Below, in pieces: positions 39,873-51,003 of a stretch of DNA of 64,000 nt. Each line of letters opens with the position of its first letter. Within the stretch, counting starts at the first letter, position 1. Made by a program: the position numbers and the translations under genes. The stretch comes from Spirochaetota bacterium (GTDB taxonomy: Bacteria > Spirochaetota > UBA4802 > UBA5550): contig JAGNKX010000004.1 of the NCBI GenBank assembly GCA_017999915.1, forward strand, positions 266,023 to 330,022. Direction: 5' to 3'. A model generated the notes under the pieces. It was not told the origin of the DNA and did no database searches. It saw only the letters and a program-made list of their open reading frames with translations.

Positions 39873-41972
39873 GTGCTTAATGACGCGATCACCGCGATAC
39901 AGGGCATAGGCCCCAAGAAGGCGCAGGTACTCAGGGATGAAGCGGGCGTAGAAACCGTTGAAGATCTACTGTATTACATTCCCCGGAAATACATTGACCG
40001 GTCATATTTCAAACTTATAAAAGACTGTTTTATCAATGACGTGGTCACCGTATCGGGAACGATACGTAACGTTTCCATGTCCGGGATGCGGAAAAAATTC
40101 CTGGAAGTGGATATTGAAGACGGCACCGATACGCTTACCGGGGTTTTCTTCGGCGGAGTCGGTTATTTTGCAAAGATATTCACGATCGGCGACAATGTGA
40201 TCTTTTCCGGTAAAGTTAATTTTTACCGGAAAAAGCAGATGGTACATCCCGATTTCGACTTCATTGACGACGGTTCGGGAACGGGCATTCAGGCCATCAA
40301 TACCGGGCGGATCATTCCCCTCTACAGGTCCACGGAAAAGCTCAAGACACTTGGGTTTGACTCCCGCGGATTCAGAAGGATCATAAAGGCCGCCCTGGAC
40401 ACGAACCTTCCCTTAGTCAAAGAGACGATCGACCCGGACATACTGGCCAGGCACAGCCTCATTGGCATCGCCGATGCCATTGAGTCCATCCACTTTCCCG
40501 GTTCCTTCGAGGACGCCGAACGGGCCCGCAGGAGACTCGCCTTCAACGAAATATTCTTTCATCAATACTACCTGTCCCTTTCGCGAAGATACTTACGGGA
40601 AACAAGGAGGAAAAATATTTCCGCCGCTCCAGGCGACTTCTACCGGCGCTTTATATCATCGCTCCCTTTCCGGCTTACCCCGGACCAGACATCCGCCATC
40701 GAAACGCTGCGGCACGATATTGCCTCCCCCCTTCCCATGAACCGCCTGCTCCAGGGCGATGTCGGTTCCGGAAAAACCGTGGTTGCCATGGCAGCCATGA
40801 CATTGGTCATCGAACAAGGACGTCAGACGGTTCTCATGGCCCCGACGGAAATTCTCGCGAACCAGCACTATGCCAATTTCCAGAAATCTTTCGGTGACGC
40901 CGTTCCGATGGTCCTGCTGACCGGGAGCACCCCCAAGAGCGAGAAGACCGCCTTCTACGAATCGATAAGTTCCGGCTCGGTCAGCCTTGTGATCGGGACC
41001 CATGCCATTATCCAGGATAACGTCATTTTCAAGGATCTCGGCCTCATCATTATCGATGAACAGCACCGCTTCGGGGTCGAGCAGCGCGCGGCGCTCCGCG
41101 AAAAGGGAGATGCCGCCGATCTCCTGGTCATGACGGCAACCCCTATCCCACGCTCTCTTTCGCTGACCCTTTACGGCGATCTCAGCATAACGTCAATAAG
41201 AACGATGCCGGCCGAACGGCTCCCGGTGCAGACGATGTCTTTTCCCGAATCGCGATTGCCGGGCGTGTATAAATCTATTGAAAAATATATATCACAGGGC
41301 CGGCAGGTATATTATGTTCTGCCCCTCATTGAAGAATCGGACAAACTAGATTTAAAATCCGCCATACAGGTGTACGAACATCTCAAGAACGATATTTTCC
41401 CTAAACGCCGGGTTGATCTGCTCCATGGACGGATGAAACAGCAGGAACGTGACGATATCATGGGCCGTTTTAAGGATAACGAGATAGACATCCTGGTCTG
41501 CACAACGGTCATTGAGGTGGGGATCGACGTTCCCAACGCCACCGTCATCGTGATCGAGCACGCCGAGCGGTTCGGGCTGGCCCAGCTTCACCAGCTCCGG
41601 GGACGCGTCGGCCGCGGGGCCCATCAATCCTTCTGCGTCCTCATCAGTCCCGATACTATTTCCGGTGAAAGCAGAACGCGCATCGATACAATCGTAGCCA
41701 CCAATGACGGCTTCACCATTTCAGAGGAAGACCTTAAACAGAGGGGCGCCGGCGAGCTCATCGGCCTTCGCCAGCACGGCCATGGAGGGACCTTTGAATT
41801 TGCCGACCTGGGACTTGATATCGACCTTATCTTGTATGCGCGGGAGGTTTCCGAAGGGCTTGTATCCGCCATTGAGGACATAGCCTCCCTGTGGGATCAG
41901 TTCAAGGACAGGAAATACAGCCCCCTCCTTAAAGGCATACGCGATAAAAGGGTATTGTCTCTCTTATCGTGA
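39873..41972 (+). CDS. recG: ATP-dependent DNA helicase RecG
   Basis: 699 residues from the GTG at 39873, which has AAGAGG upstream; an in-frame TTG at 39855 is the alternative. RecG remodels stalled forks and Holliday junctions. N-terminal HhH-like wedge region (AITAIQGIGPKKAQVLRD), OB-fold wedge (near 60-150), helicase domain 1 with Walker A LLQGDVGSGKTVVA, IIDEQHRFGVEQR (DEQH box), TATPIPRSL, domain 2 with LHGRMKQQERDDIM, ATVIVIEHAERFGLAQLHQLRGRVGRG and the RecG C-terminal tail. All expected motifs present. Confidence 0.97.
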   Translation: MLNDAITAIQGIGPKKAQVLRDEAGVETVEDLLYYIPRKYIDRSYFKLIKDCFINDVVTVSGTIRNVSMSGMRKKFLEVDIEDGTDTLTGVFFGGVGYFAKIFTIGDNVIFSGKVNFYRKKQMVHPDFDFIDDGSGTGIQAINTGRIIPLYRSTEKLKTLGFDSRGFRRIIKAALDTNLPLVKETIDPDILARHSLIGIADAIESIHFPGSFEDAERARRRLAFNEIFFHQYYLSLSRRYLRETRRKNISAAPGDFYRRFISSLPFRLTPDQTSAIETLRHDIASPLPMNRLLQGDVGSGKTVVAMAAMTLVIEQGRQTVLMAPTEILANQHYANFQKSFGDAVPMVLLTGSTPKSEKTAFYESISSGSVSLVIGTHAIIQDNVIFKDLGLIIIDEQHRFGVEQRAALREKGDAADLLVMTATPIPRSLSLTLYGDLSITSIRTMPAERLPVQTMSFPESRLPGVYKSIEKYISQGRQVYYVLPLIEESDKLDLKSAIQVYEHLKNDIFPKRRVDLLHGRMKQQERDDIMGRFKDNEIDILVCTTVIEVGIDVPNATVIVIEHAERFGLAQLHQLRGRVGRGAHQSFCVLISPDTISGESRTRIDTIVATNDGFTISEEDLKQRGAGELIGLRQHGHGGTFEFADLGLDIDLILYAREVSEGLVSAIEDIASLWDQFKDRKYSPLLKGIRDKRVLSLLS

Positions 41973-41991
41973 CCGGGGCACATGTCATGGA

Positions 41992-42981
41992 TCACATGAA
42001 TATCGCGCCGCCCAGAAACCTTTTATATATTTCAATATTCAGGCTTCCGAACCACTGGTTTCCCTTGATCTGCAACAGCTTCATCCTGCTTATCGATCGT
42101 TCGGCGCCCAGCTTGGAATTCAATTGTTCAAAACGATTGTTAAACGCGCGCAGGTCATTGTAATACCTGCGCGACGCCACCTTTTTCATCTCTTCATATT
42201 TTTGTATGCTGTCAAAGGGAAGGTTAAGCGTGTTGATGTTCTCCTCGAACCACTTCAGGACCGTCGTCTTTATATATTCATCCGGGAAAAATCGCGCCGC
42301 CTTGTTTCCGGGGAGATACTTGTAGCAGTATCCGTATTTGTTCTGGATAAAATCATCCTTGATGAATTTGTACACCGTCAGGGGGCCGAGATGGTACATG
42401 AAAAGCTTTTCCGCGTCCTGCTCCAACTTGAACGTTGCGGTTATATTTTCCACCATGACCGAAATTTTCCTGCAGATGAAATCGGCATATGTATCGGTGA
42501 CATGCCCGGTCGGTTTTCTCAGGAAAGCCACGATCTCCTGCTTGATTCTCTGTTTGAGCTCATCCTGCTCGGACGGATCTTCGACGAAGAAAAAAGATTT
42601 CTGCAGGCTTTCCAGGTCATTCCTGAGGGCATCGGGATTTACCGGTATGATATAGGGCTCGCGCCGGTTCCAGTTTTTTGAGCCTGGCATTGAAAACATG
42701 CCGGCATCGTCGGATCCGGCTGCCCTGATCCTCTCATAGCGGTCCATTTCCGGCGAAGATGGCGCCTCAGCCTCACCGCCGGGACCGGCATCCGCAGGAG
42801 CATCTGCTGATTCCGCCGTTACGCTTTCCTGCGAATCCTCACTCTGTTCGATCGTCGCGCCCAGTTTGTCGATTAATTCCGATATCTCATCATTCCGTTT
42901 CGCATCGGCGCCCTGAGGCTTGAACAACTTGGCGTCGTCATCCTTATCGATATTCGACAGAATTTCATCGATTTCGTTCAT
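41992..42981 (-). CDS. Spirochaete-type hypothetical protein
   Basis: 329 residues, no family recognised. Acidic low-complexity N-terminal part (residues 1-80, DADDA-type and Pro/Glu-rich), then a helical domain from about 110 onwards with DALRNDLESLQKSFFFVED, FIKDDFIQNKYGYCYKYLPG, and a basic C-terminus with ISRMKLLQIKGNQWFGSLN. No signal peptide or membrane segment. It lies 14 bases upstream of nothing else: the next gene, ftsH, is transcribed from its far side with a 14-base gap, so it follows ftsH in the operon. Confidence 0.65.
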   Translation of the reverse strand: MNEIDEILSNIDKDDDAKLFKPQGADAKRNDEISELIDKLGATIEQSEDSQESVTAESADAPADAGPGGEAEAPSSPEMDRYERIRAAGSDDAGMFSMPGSKNWNRREPYIIPVNPDALRNDLESLQKSFFFVEDPSEQDELKQRIKQEIVAFLRKPTGHVTDTYADFICRKISVMVENITATFKLEQDAEKLFMYHLGPLTVYKFIKDDFIQNKYGYCYKYLPGNKAARFFPDEYIKTTVLKWFEENINTLNLPFDSIQKYEEMKKVASRRYYNDLRAFNNRFEQLNSKLGAERSISRMKLLQIKGNQWFGSLNIEIYKRFLGGAIFM

Positions 42982-42995
42982 GCCACCACCCGGAT

Positions 42996-44927
42996 TTAAT
43001 TTTCGCCGCTATCCGCCGTTTCCGTGGTTTCTTTACCCGATGGCGCGGGTTTTATCTTCTCATCATGGTTCTGTACGGGGGGCAGTTTTTGCCCGGCCAT
43101 GATGATATTGATTTCTTCACCGGTAAGGGTCTCCCGCTCGATAAGGCTCTGGGCAAGCTTGTCAAGCTTAGACATGTTCTTCTTCAACAGCCGCTGGGCG
43201 TTGCTCTTGCAGGAGCCTATTATGCCGTTGACTTCCTCATCGATGAGCTGGGCCGTCGTCTCGCTGTAGTCCCGGTGCTGCGTTATCTCCCTTCCAAGAA
43301 ATATCTGCTCGTTCCTTTTCCCAAAGGTGATGGGACCGAGCTTCTCGCTCATGCCCCATTCGCAGACCATTTTCCGGGCAATGTCAGAGGCCCGCTCAAG
43401 GTCATTGCTTGACCCGGTCGTCACTTCCTTGAATTTCATCTCCTCGGCCAGGTGGCCGCCGAAGAGGATGGTTATCTGGTCCAGCCAGTGTTTCTTCGAG
43501 TAGAGTCGGCGGTCTTCCTTGGGAAGCTGCATCGTTATGCCGAGGGCCCTTCCCCGCGGGATGATGGTGACCTTGTGCACCGGGTCTGATCCGGTCAGGA
43601 CGCCCAGGATCGCGTGCCCCCCTTCATGGTAGGCGGTGATCTCTTTTTCCTTATCCGAAATCAGGATGGACCTTCGCTCAGGCCCCATCAGTACCTTATC
43701 CTTGGCGTCTTCCATGTCCTCCATGGTAACGCGCTTTCGGCCCCTTCGCGCGGCGAGCAGCGCCCCTTCGTTGATGAGGTTGGCGAGGTCCGCGCCGGTA
43801 AAGCCCGGAGTCCCCCGTGCTATTATTTTCAGATCGACCTCACGGGAAAGGGGTATTTTCTTTGAATGGACAGCCAGTATCTTTTCCCTTCCCTTCACAT
43901 CGGGGATGTCGACAACGACCTCACGGTCAAAGCGGCCCGGTCTCAGGAGCGCAGGGTCCAGCACATCGGGCCTGTTAGTGGCGGCAATGATGATCACTCC
44001 CTCGTTGGTCTCGAATCCGTCCATTTCCACCAGAAGCTGGTTCAGCGTCTGTTCACGCTCGTCGTGGCCTCCGCCGAGGCCCGCGCCGCGGAGACGGCCC
44101 ACTGCGTCAATCTCGTCGATGAATATGATGCAGGGGGCGTTCTTCTTGCCCTGGTCGAAAAGATCCCGCACACGCGACGCTCCGACCCCGACGAACATCT
44201 CTACGAAATCGGAGCCGCTGATGGAAAAAAAACGCACACCGGCCTCGCCGGCAATGGCGCGCGCCAGCAGTGTCTTTCCTGTCCCCGGAGGGCCCATGAG
44301 GAGTACGCCGGTCGGTATCTTGGCGCCGATATTAATGAACTTCTTCGGGTCCTTGAGGAACTCGACGATCTCCTTGAGCTCCTCCTTGGCCTCATCGACA
44401 CCTGCCACATCGGCGAAGGTGACCTTGCGGTTCGTTTCAGGGTTCAGTTTGGCCCTGCTCTTGCCGAACGAAAGGGCCTTGTTACCCGTTGACTGTATCT
44501 GCCTGATCATGATGAACCAGATGAAGCCGAAAAAAAGGAGCCACGGCAGGAAATTCAATACTCCCTTCAGAAGAATATTATCGTCATCCTCACGTCCCTC
44601 GACCTTGACCTCGTTTGCCATCAACGTCTTTATGAGCTCCGGGTCTTCATAGGGGATCACGGTCTCAAAATCCGGGTTCTCCCTTTTGACCAGCCCCTTG
44701 GTTTCCGGCTTTTTCGCCTCGTCAATCTTGTTGACCCTGTAGTAACCGATAATCTTCTTGTTGTTCTCTATGGCTACCCTGGCAATTTCCTTGTTCGCGA
44801 CCTTCACCATGAAATCGCTGTAATTGAGGGTTTTCTTGTCCTTGTCTGTCTGGTTCAATTGAAATATCGCTATGAGAATAAGCCCTATGAGAAGCAACAG
44901 GGCTATTTGTTTCGCGGTTTTATTCAT
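42996..44927 (-). CDS. ftsH: ATP-dependent zinc metalloprotease FtsH
   Basis: 643 residues. Two N-terminal membrane segments (8-24 and 124-141) bracket a periplasmic loop; AAA+ domain with Walker A GPPGTGKT (212-219), Walker [13 protein letters not shown]; peptidase domain HEGGH (434-438), where most FtsH have HEAGH. It degrades short-lived and misfolded membrane proteins as a hexamer. tilS lies immediately upstream, a conserved order. A Pro-rich hydrophilic C-terminus. Confidence 0.97.
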   Translation of the reverse strand: MNKTAKQIALLLLIGLILIAIFQLNQTDKDKKTLNYSDFMVKVANKEIARVAIENNKKIIGYYRVNKIDEAKKPETKGLVKRENPDFETVIPYEDPELIKTLMANEVKVEGREDDDNILLKGVLNFLPWLLFFGFIWFIMIRQIQSTGNKALSFGKSRAKLNPETNRKVTFADVAGVDEAKEELKEIVEFLKDPKKFINIGAKIPTGVLLMGPPGTGKTLLARAIAGEAGVRFFSISGSDFVEMFVGVGASRVRDLFDQGKKNAPCIIFIDEIDAVGRLRGAGLGGGHDEREQTLNQLLVEMDGFETNEGVIIIAATNRPDVLDPALLRPGRFDREVVVDIPDVKGREKILAVHSKKIPLSREVDLKIIARGTPGFTGADLANLINEGALLAARRGRKRVTMEDMEDAKDKVLMGPERRSILISDKEKEITAYHEGGHAILGVLTGSDPVHKVTIIPRGRALGITMQLPKEDRRLYSKKHWLDQITILFGGHLAEEMKFKEVTTGSSNDLERASDIARKMVCEWGMSEKLGPITFGKRNEQIFLGREITQHRDYSETTAQLIDEEVNGIIGSCKSNAQRLLKKNMSKLDKLAQSLIERETLTGEEINIIMAGQKLPPVQNHDEKIKPAPSGKETTETADSGEN

Positions 44928-44958
44928 GAAAATCTCCTGAGAATTTCTATCGTGCTGA

Positions 44959-46377
44959 CTATTGTTTCTTATAGACAGCTACTACTTTTTTTGAATTTTT
45001 GTCTACCAGAAAATCCGGGGCGACCCTGCCGGGGATGTCCAGAACCAGACCGGTCATGCAGGCGATCACGGTATCACCGGCAACCAGGAGTGGAATGCGA
45101 TCCTTGGTTGCATGATCAAGCTTTCTTTCGATGAACAGTTCCTTTATCTTTTTAGTGCCCTTTTCAGTCTTGATAACGTCTCCGGCTCTCCTGTTTCTAA
45201 TATATAGTGGTTCCGAACTATTTTCCAGTGTTACAAAAATATACTCGGTATTTTTGCGGAATTTCTCAAAAAAGACATAATCCGCCCGTTCTATGACAAT
45301 GGTTTCGCCTATTTCCGATAGATGAAGCATCCGTTCATTGCGATCATCAAGATCAACGCGGTATTCCCATAGAGGCTGAACCGACGCTCCTTCAGTGGCG
45401 GGACCCATGACGAGCCAGCTTCTGTCTTTTCTGTATGTCTTGTCAACCCGGATGAACCTGTCTTCATAGATGCTGATATTGGCTTTTTCAATCATAAATT
45501 TTGAATATATCTCCTGCAGCATGTGCCTGTTCACGTGATGATTGAAGTTCTTCCTGATGATGGATGACACAACATGTGAAAAAACAGGGAAACTGCGCTT
45601 AACGGCATCAACATCAAGATATAACAGGCCGTTATTCCATTCTGCCAGATCGCCGAACTTGTCAGAAAGCAATTCGTCGATCATGGAGATTGTTTCACCT
45701 GCGACCCGGTTCAGGGAAAGAATTGAATCATCCGCCATGGGGAACTTTTCACGAATCCGGGGCGCCAGTTCATGGCGGATAAAATTCCTGGCGAAAGCCC
45801 TATCGTCATTGGACTCATCTTCACGCCATGCAATTCCATGAGCCTTTAAATAGGCATATATATCGGCTGCCGGTACTGACAGGAGCGGCCGTACGATTTT
45901 TCCCCTCCTGGGAAGTATCCCCTGGAGTCCGTGTATGCCGGTTCCGGTGAATATCCGCATCAGAACGGTTTCCACCTGGTCGTCCCTGGAATGGGCCGTC
46001 GCGATGACTGAATAGTCCCGGGCATCGGCGATCTCCTCGAGCATGCGGTACCGGACGTTCCGCCCATGCTCTTCAAATGATACGCCTGCGCCACGGTCGG
46101 CTTTGATATCATGGCGCCTCATATGCAGCTCGAGGCCGAGCTTTTCTCCCAGGGCGCGGAGGAAATCCGCGTCATGGTCCGATTCGGCGCCGCGCGCCAT
46201 ATGATTCAGGTGGAATATTCCCGGCTGAATGCCCAGTTCTTCCCGTAAGAGCATGACACAATGAAGGAGAAACATCGAGTCCTTGCCGGCCGAAAGTGAG
46301 AGAAGCACGCGGTCTCCTTTTTTAAAAAGTCCATGCCGATCAATGAAGTTCCGCACTTCCGTGATAAGAGGTTCCAT
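44959..46377 (-). CDS. tilS: tRNA(Ile)-lysidine synthase
   Basis: 472 residues. TilS puts lysine on C34 of tRNA-Ile (CAU), changing its decoding to AUA. The PP-loop [14 protein letters not shown] (residues 26-39) uses S-x-G-K-D-S in place of the usual SGGx[23 protein letters not shown] and [21 protein letters not shown] are typical. C-terminal lysidine domain ends with [22 protein letters not shown], typical of the TilS C-domain. Upstream of ftsH with 31 bases between. Confidence 0.95.
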   Translation of the reverse strand: MEPLITEVRNFIDRHGLFKKGDRVLLSLSAGKDSMFLLHCVMLLREELGIQPGIFHLNHMARGAESDHDADFLRALGEKLGLELHMRRHDIKADRGAGVSFEEHGRNVRYRMLEEIADARDYSVIATAHSRDDQVETVLMRIFTGTGIHGLQGILPRRGKIVRPLLSVPAADIYAYLKAHGIAWREDESNDDRAFARNFIRHELAPRIREKFPMADDSILSLNRVAGETISMIDELLSDKFGDLAEWNNGLLYLDVDAVKRSFPVFSHVVSSIIRKNFNHHVNRHMLQEIYSKFMIEKANISIYEDRFIRVDKTYRKDRSWLVMGPATEGASVQPLWEYRVDLDDRNERMLHLSEIGETIVIERADYVFFEKFRKNTEYIFVTLENSSEPLYIRNRRAGDVIKTEKGTKKIKELFIERKLDHATKDRIPLLVAGDTVIACMTGLVLDIPGRVAPDFLVDKNSKKVVAVYKKQ

Positions 46378-46482
46378 TCATTCATGGTAATGCATCGGGG
46401 CCCCCATGTCTATTAATTTTCTTGACTCGAGCCGCTGATGGCATTACAAAGTAAACACTATTATAATTTACAGGAAAGGATC

Positions 46483-48231
46483 ATGGATACGAGCATTCAG
46501 AAGCGCATTGAGGAATGGACCCTCACCCCCTTCGATGAAGATACAATCAGGGAAATTCAACTCCTTGTCGAAAAAAACGACGCCAAAGAGCTGGAAGACC
46601 GTTTTTACAGGACCCTGGAATTCGGCACCGGAGGCCTCCGCGGCGTCATCGGGGCCGGCACCAACAGGATGAACGTCTACACCGTGGGCATGGCGACCCA
46701 GGGCCTGGCCAATTACATCGCAAAAACGCGCTCCGCCGGCACCGGGGTTGTCATAGCCAGGGACTCGAGGCGTTTTTCCGACGTCTTCGCCCATGAAACC
46801 GCCTCGATTCTGGCCGCTAATGGCATACCGGTTTATCTTTTCGAAGATATCACGCCGACTCCTCTGGCCTCTTTCGCCATCAGGCTCATGAAAGCGGTCG
46901 CCGGCGTCGTTATAACCGCCAGCCACAATCCACCGGAATACAACGGTTACAAGGTCTACTGGGACGACGGGGGACAGATCACGCCGCCCCATGACGACCT
47001 GATCATCGCCGAAGTGAATATAGTGGATTCGATAACAAAAATTAAAAAGATCCCGTTCCAGGAAGGCGTGGCAAAGGGTTTGATAAAAGTAATCAGCGAT
47101 GAAATAAATATAGCCTACATCGCGGAGCTGGAAAGATCGGCCCTCAGGCCAAGGGGAAAATCAACCGTGAAGATCGCCTACACGCCCATTCACGGCACAG
47201 GCTACAAGATCATACCGCGCATCCTCAATCATTTCGGCTTCAGCGATGTGCTGGTCCAGGAAGACCAGGCCAGGCCCGACGGGAATTTCCCCACGGTTAA
47301 ATATCCGAACCCTGAAGAAAAGGAGGCAATGGAGCTTGTCACAAGCCTGGCCCGGTCCACCGGGGCCGATATAATTCTCGCCACCGATCCCGACGCGGAC
47401 CGGATGGGCGTCGGATTCAAGGGTAACGGCGGAGAATATATTCTCATCAACGGCAACCAGATCGGGACCATGCTCGAATATTACATCCTGTCACGGTCGA
47501 AAGAGAACAAGACCCTTCCGGCCAACGCGGCTGTCATCAAGACGATCGTGACGACGGAGCTCCAGAGGAAGATTGCCGAGGGCTTTTCCTGCGCCATTTT
47601 CGACGTCCTCACCGGTTTCAAATGGATTGCCGCAAAGATGAAGGAGTTCGACGACAGCGGGTCCGCCACGTTCATGTTCGGGGGGGAAGAAAGCTACGGC
47701 TACCTGCCGGTACCCTTCGTCCGCGACAAGGACGCGGTCAGCTCCTGCTACTTCTTCGCCGAGATGACCGATTGGCTCAAGGGAAGGAACATGACCCTTT
47801 CCGCGTTCCTTGACGAGATATATTGCTCCTACGGGCTTTACCTCGAGGATCTCGCGTCACTGACCCTTAAAGGCAAGGAAGGCACCGAGAAGATCAAGGG
47901 CCTCATGGAAAACTTCCGTCAAACGCCGCCGCCGGCATTTGCATCAATTCCCGTGGAGTCCGTGGCTGACATCAAGAACCTTGTCATGAAGGATATTAAG
48001 ACCGGCTCCGTCGAGCCGATCAGGGGCCTTCCCGGGTCTGACGTTATCCAGTTTTTCCTGACCGACGGCTCGAAAATAACCATGCGGCCGTCCGGGACCG
48101 AACCGAAGATCAAATTCTATTTCAGCGTCCGCGGCGAGGCGGACGCCAAAACGCTGGCCGAAGGCAAAAAGAAGGTGCGGGAAAAGCTTGAGGCCCTTAA
48201 AAAAGATCTCCTGAATTTGGTCGGCGAGTGA
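46483..48231 (+). CDS. Alpha-D-phosphohexomutase (phosphoglucomutase type)
   Basis: 582 residues from the ATG at 46483 (AGGAAAGG upstream). Phosphoglucomutase/phosphomannomutase superfamily: catalytic serine in TASHNPPEYNGYKVYW, metal loop DPDADRMGV, sugar loop GEESYGYLP, phosphate loop MRPSGTEPKIKFY. Length and GEESYG fit the PGM type that handles glucose (and mannose) phosphates. A second, shorter phosphohexomutase (53997-55355) is in the window; the two are not redundant by length and motif. Confidence 0.92.
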   Translation: MDTSIQKRIEEWTLTPFDEDTIREIQLLVEKNDAKELEDRFYRTLEFGTGGLRGVIGAGTNRMNVYTVGMATQGLANYIAKTRSAGTGVVIARDSRRFSDVFAHETASILAANGIPVYLFEDITPTPLASFAIRLMKAVAGVVITASHNPPEYNGYKVYWDDGGQITPPHDDLIIAEVNIVDSITKIKKIPFQEGVAKGLIKVISDEINIAYIAELERSALRPRGKSTVKIAYTPIHGTGYKIIPRILNHFGFSDVLVQEDQARPDGNFPTVKYPNPEEKEAMELVTSLARSTGADIILATDPDADRMGVGFKGNGGEYILINGNQIGTMLEYYILSRSKENKTLPANAAVIKTIVTTELQRKIAEGFSCAIFDVLTGFKWIAAKMKEFDDSGSATFMFGGEESYGYLPVPFVRDKDAVSSCYFFAEMTDWLKGRNMTLSAFLDEIYCSYGLYLEDLASLTLKGKEGTEKIKGLMENFRQTPPPAFASIPVESVADIKNLVMKDIKTGSVEPIRGLPGSDVIQFFLTDGSKITMRPSGTEPKIKFYFSVRGEADAKTLAEGKKKVREKLEALKKDLLNLVGE

Positions 48232-48263
48232 CGCCTTGAACCACGGCTTTCGATCATCTGACG

Positions 48264-48719
48264 CTAGAGAATGATTGCCCGGCAGATTTCATCTTCCTTT
48301 TTGAGCATGATATCTTCGTCCTCGTCGGATCGTTCGTGATCGTACCCGACAAGGTGCAGGATGCCATGCACGATGAGGCGCTTCACCTCATCCTGCAGGG
48401 TAACACGGTATTCATGGGACTGGCGATCAGCGCGATCCATGGAAATGTAAATATCGCCGATTTCCTCGCAGGTATCGTCGACGGAGGGAAAAGGATTTTC
48501 CCGGTTCGAAAAAGATATGACATCGGTGGGCTCGTCATGACCGCGGAATTCCCTGTTGATCTTCCTTATATACCGATCATTTGACACGATGATGGTAATG
48601 GACGCGTTTTTCAATTCAAGCATGTCCGCCGCGGTCGAGGCGACTGCCTTAATAATCTTCTTCCCGATCTTCTTATAGGGAAGCGACAGCTCTTCGCAAA
48701 AAACGTCAATCCGTATCAT
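48264..48719 (-). CDS. ybeY: Endoribonuclease YbeY
   Basis: 151 residues. Single-strand-specific RNase for 16S rRNA maturation and ribosome quality control. Zinc motif HGILHLVGYDHE (three His in HxxxHxxxxxH form), with INREFRGHDEPTDVISF upstream, both diagnostic. It overlaps the HD-7TM gene end by 14 bases, the common order with phoH. Confidence 0.96.
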   Translation of the reverse strand: MIRIDVFCEELSLPYKKIGKKIIKAVASTAADMLELKNASITIIVSNDRYIRKINREFRGHDEPTDVISFSNRENPFPSVDDTCEEIGDIYISMDRADRQSHEYRVTLQDEVKRLIVHGILHLVGYDHERSDEDEDIMLKKEDEICRAIIL

Positions 48720-50988
48720 GGGTCTGCATTATTCTCTTTTCAAGTTTTTTCAGATCAAAATCTTCCGGATACTCGATTCGAGAGTGAAAAATGCCCTTCA
48801 GGAGAGACAGGAACGTCTCCTGGATTATCCTCAACTCGGTCATGGAAAGCTCCGATGACTCCAGCTCGCCCTCATTGATCTTGTTGAAAATGATTTTTTG
48901 CACCAGCCCGTCAAGCTTTTCGTAGGAGGGGTTCTGGACCGAGCGCGCCGCCGCCTCGATCGAATCCGCTAGCATTACGATGGCCGTTTCCTTGCTGCTG
49001 GGCCTGGGCCCGGGGTACTGGAAATCGTTCTTATGTATCTCTACCCGGTCGCTGCTGTCGAGGCCTTCCAGGGCCTGGTGATAGAAGAAGGTCATGGTGG
49101 TCTGGCCATGGTGCTGCCGGATGAAATCAATGACCGATTCCGGGAGGAGGTTTTTCCTCGCAAGGGCGACCCCCTTTTCCACATGGGAAATGATGAGCTG
49201 CGCGTATTCCTGGGGCGTGAGGCTCCTGGCCCTGGGATCGGTGACCCTGTTTTCGATGTACATGCCGGCATCTGCGATCTTGCCGATATCGTGGTAATAG
49301 GCGCCGACGCGGGCCAGAAGGTGGTTCGCGCCGATCTCCTTGCAGGCGGCTTCGGATATGGTGGACACAAGCATCGAATGATTATAGGTTCCCGGCGCCT
49401 TCATCAGCATTTCCTTGAATATTTCGGCGTTGAGGTCGGAAAGCTCGAGGAGCTTGAATTTCGTGGTGATGCCGAAGATGTTCTCGTACACCGGGAGTAT
49501 ACCCAGCACCAGTATCGAATTGATGAAACCGCTGGCACCGGCGATACCGACGATCTTGAGGAAATTCATGTTCAGTACCGGGATCTCCTGGATCAGGGCA
49601 ACGGATATGATGATGAAGATGTTGATTATTCCAACGATCATGCCGCCACGGAGAAAATCGGTCCGCTTCTCCACTTTCTCGTTGACAAAGACCCCCACCA
49701 GGGCCGTGCAGAAGGAGATTATCGCCGTCGAGATATTGCTTCCGCCGATCAGCGTGGTGAAGAATACGATATAAAGGCCGGCGATGATGGAGAGATACCG
49801 GTTGTAAAGGATCGACAGGATCATCGTCGCGAAGGATATGGGCAGCATCAGGGCAAAGGTGAGCCTGGAAATGACCGGCGATTCAAAGCGTGACATGAAA
49901 AATGTGTAAACCATGAATACGATGACCAGGGAGAAGATGATGATGGCCGATCTTTTATCAGGGAGGAAGACCTTGTTGAACTCCATGAGGAAAAATCCGA
50001 ATATGAAAAAAAACACCGCCTGGATCATAAGCAGGCCTAAAATATAGCTCAGGTTTATACTGGCCGTCTGCTTGTTGTAGATGTCTATTTTTTTCAATAC
50101 GTCCTGTGTGATGGTGTCCCCTTCCCGCACGATGGTCTGGCCTTTTTTAAGCTTGCTGGTAACGGGGGTAACCTTTTTCACCACCTCTGTTATCCGCCGT
50201 TTCGATTCCTCAGCATTGAAGGATATGTTCGGTTCAAGAATGCCGGTTATGATGCCGCTGATGGCCGTTATCGCCGGCTTCTGCAAAAACGGTGCGATGG
50301 TCGTGGAAATACCGTAAACGTTGCCCTTTACCTCGTCGATGGTCTTCAGCGTGTCCAGGGTGCGCGACACCTCGTCAACCGCTTCGGCCGAATTGATGGT
50401 GCGGATCGTGACATTGTTGTTATAGATCTTCAGCGGATTGTCATAGGGCTTGTCCAGGATCCCCATGCGGGAATCATCGTAAATGTATATGAGTATTCTC
50501 GATATGATCTTCTTAAGCTTCCCATGGTCCCGGAACTTGAGGATCTCGGCCAGCACCGCGTCGTTGAACTGGAGGTACCGGGGCATCCGGGACTTCATCG
50601 CGTAGACCTGGAAGGTGTAATCGTTGCCGGCCGGCGGGAACTGCTTGAGGGTGTCAACGGCATGGTTGATGAGAACGCTTACCACATTGAGCTTTTTCTG
50701 CAGAATCGAGGCGTCCTTGTCGAATACGATGGGAACCGATTCAGCCTCGCGTTTACGCTCGATGGCCGTTTCCGGCTCGTTCACGTACTCGATGTCCCTG
50801 GGAACCCGGATATCCTCGTTGGCTATATCCCCTATCTCATAATTGTACGATGTGCCGAAGATGTTGATGGACAACATGATCGTCGAGATAAGGACAATTA
50901 TGATCAGGGATAAAAATGAAAACTTGGTATTCTGGCTGCCGAGGAAATGCCGTGCCGAATGCTTCACTATATCAAACAATGATTTCAT
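48706..50988 (-). CDS. 7TM-HD family phosphodiesterase (PgpH-like)
   Basis: 760 residues. N-terminal membrane segment, extracytoplasmic domain of about 240 residues (7TMR-HDED), seven membrane helices (roughly 300-490), then a cytoplasmic HD domain: NHSMLVSTISEAA, GAYYHDIGKI (HD pair), SHVEKGVALA and RQHHGQT. Relatives such as PgpH hydrolyse cyclic di-AMP. Neighbours phoH and ybeY are conserved with it. Confidence 0.93.
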   Translation of the reverse strand: MKSLFDIVKHSARHFLGSQNTKFSFLSLIIIVLISTIMLSINIFGTSYNYEIGDIANEDIRVPRDIEYVNEPETAIERKREAESVPIVFDKDASILQKKLNVVSVLINHAVDTLKQFPPAGNDYTFQVYAMKSRMPRYLQFNDAVLAEILKFRDHGKLKKIISRILIYIYDDSRMGILDKPYDNPLKIYNNNVTIRTINSAEAVDEVSRTLDTLKTIDEVKGNVYGISTTIAPFLQKPAITAISGIITGILEPNISFNAEESKRRITEVVKKVTPVTSKLKKGQTIVREGDTITQDVLKKIDIYNKQTASINLSYILGLLMIQAVFFFIFGFFLMEFNKVFLPDKRSAIIIFSLVIVFMVYTFFMSRFESPVISRLTFALMLPISFATMILSILYNRYLSIIAGLYIVFFTTLIGGSNISTAIISFCTALVGVFVNEKVEKRTDFLRGGMIVGIINIFIIISVALIQEIPVLNMNFLKIVGIAGASGFINSILVLGILPVYENIFGITTKFKLLELSDLNAEIFKEMLMKAPGTYNHSMLVSTISEAACKEIGANHLLARVGAYYHDIGKIADAGMYIENRVTDPRARSLTPQEYAQLIISHVEKGVALARKNLLPESVIDFIRQHHGQTTMTFFYHQALEGLDSSDRVEIHKNDFQYPGPRPSSKETAIVMLADSIEAAARSVQNPSYEKLDGLVQKIIFNKINEGELESSELSMTELRIIQETFLSLLKGIFHSRIEYPEDFDLKKLEKRIMQTHDTD

Positions 50989-51003
50989 GACGGGTAAATT
51001 ACA

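Noticed and set aside
43636..44652. 338-codon + strand frame opposite ftsH
   Set aside because: Antisense to ftsH, low-complexity Ser/Pro-rich product, no motif.
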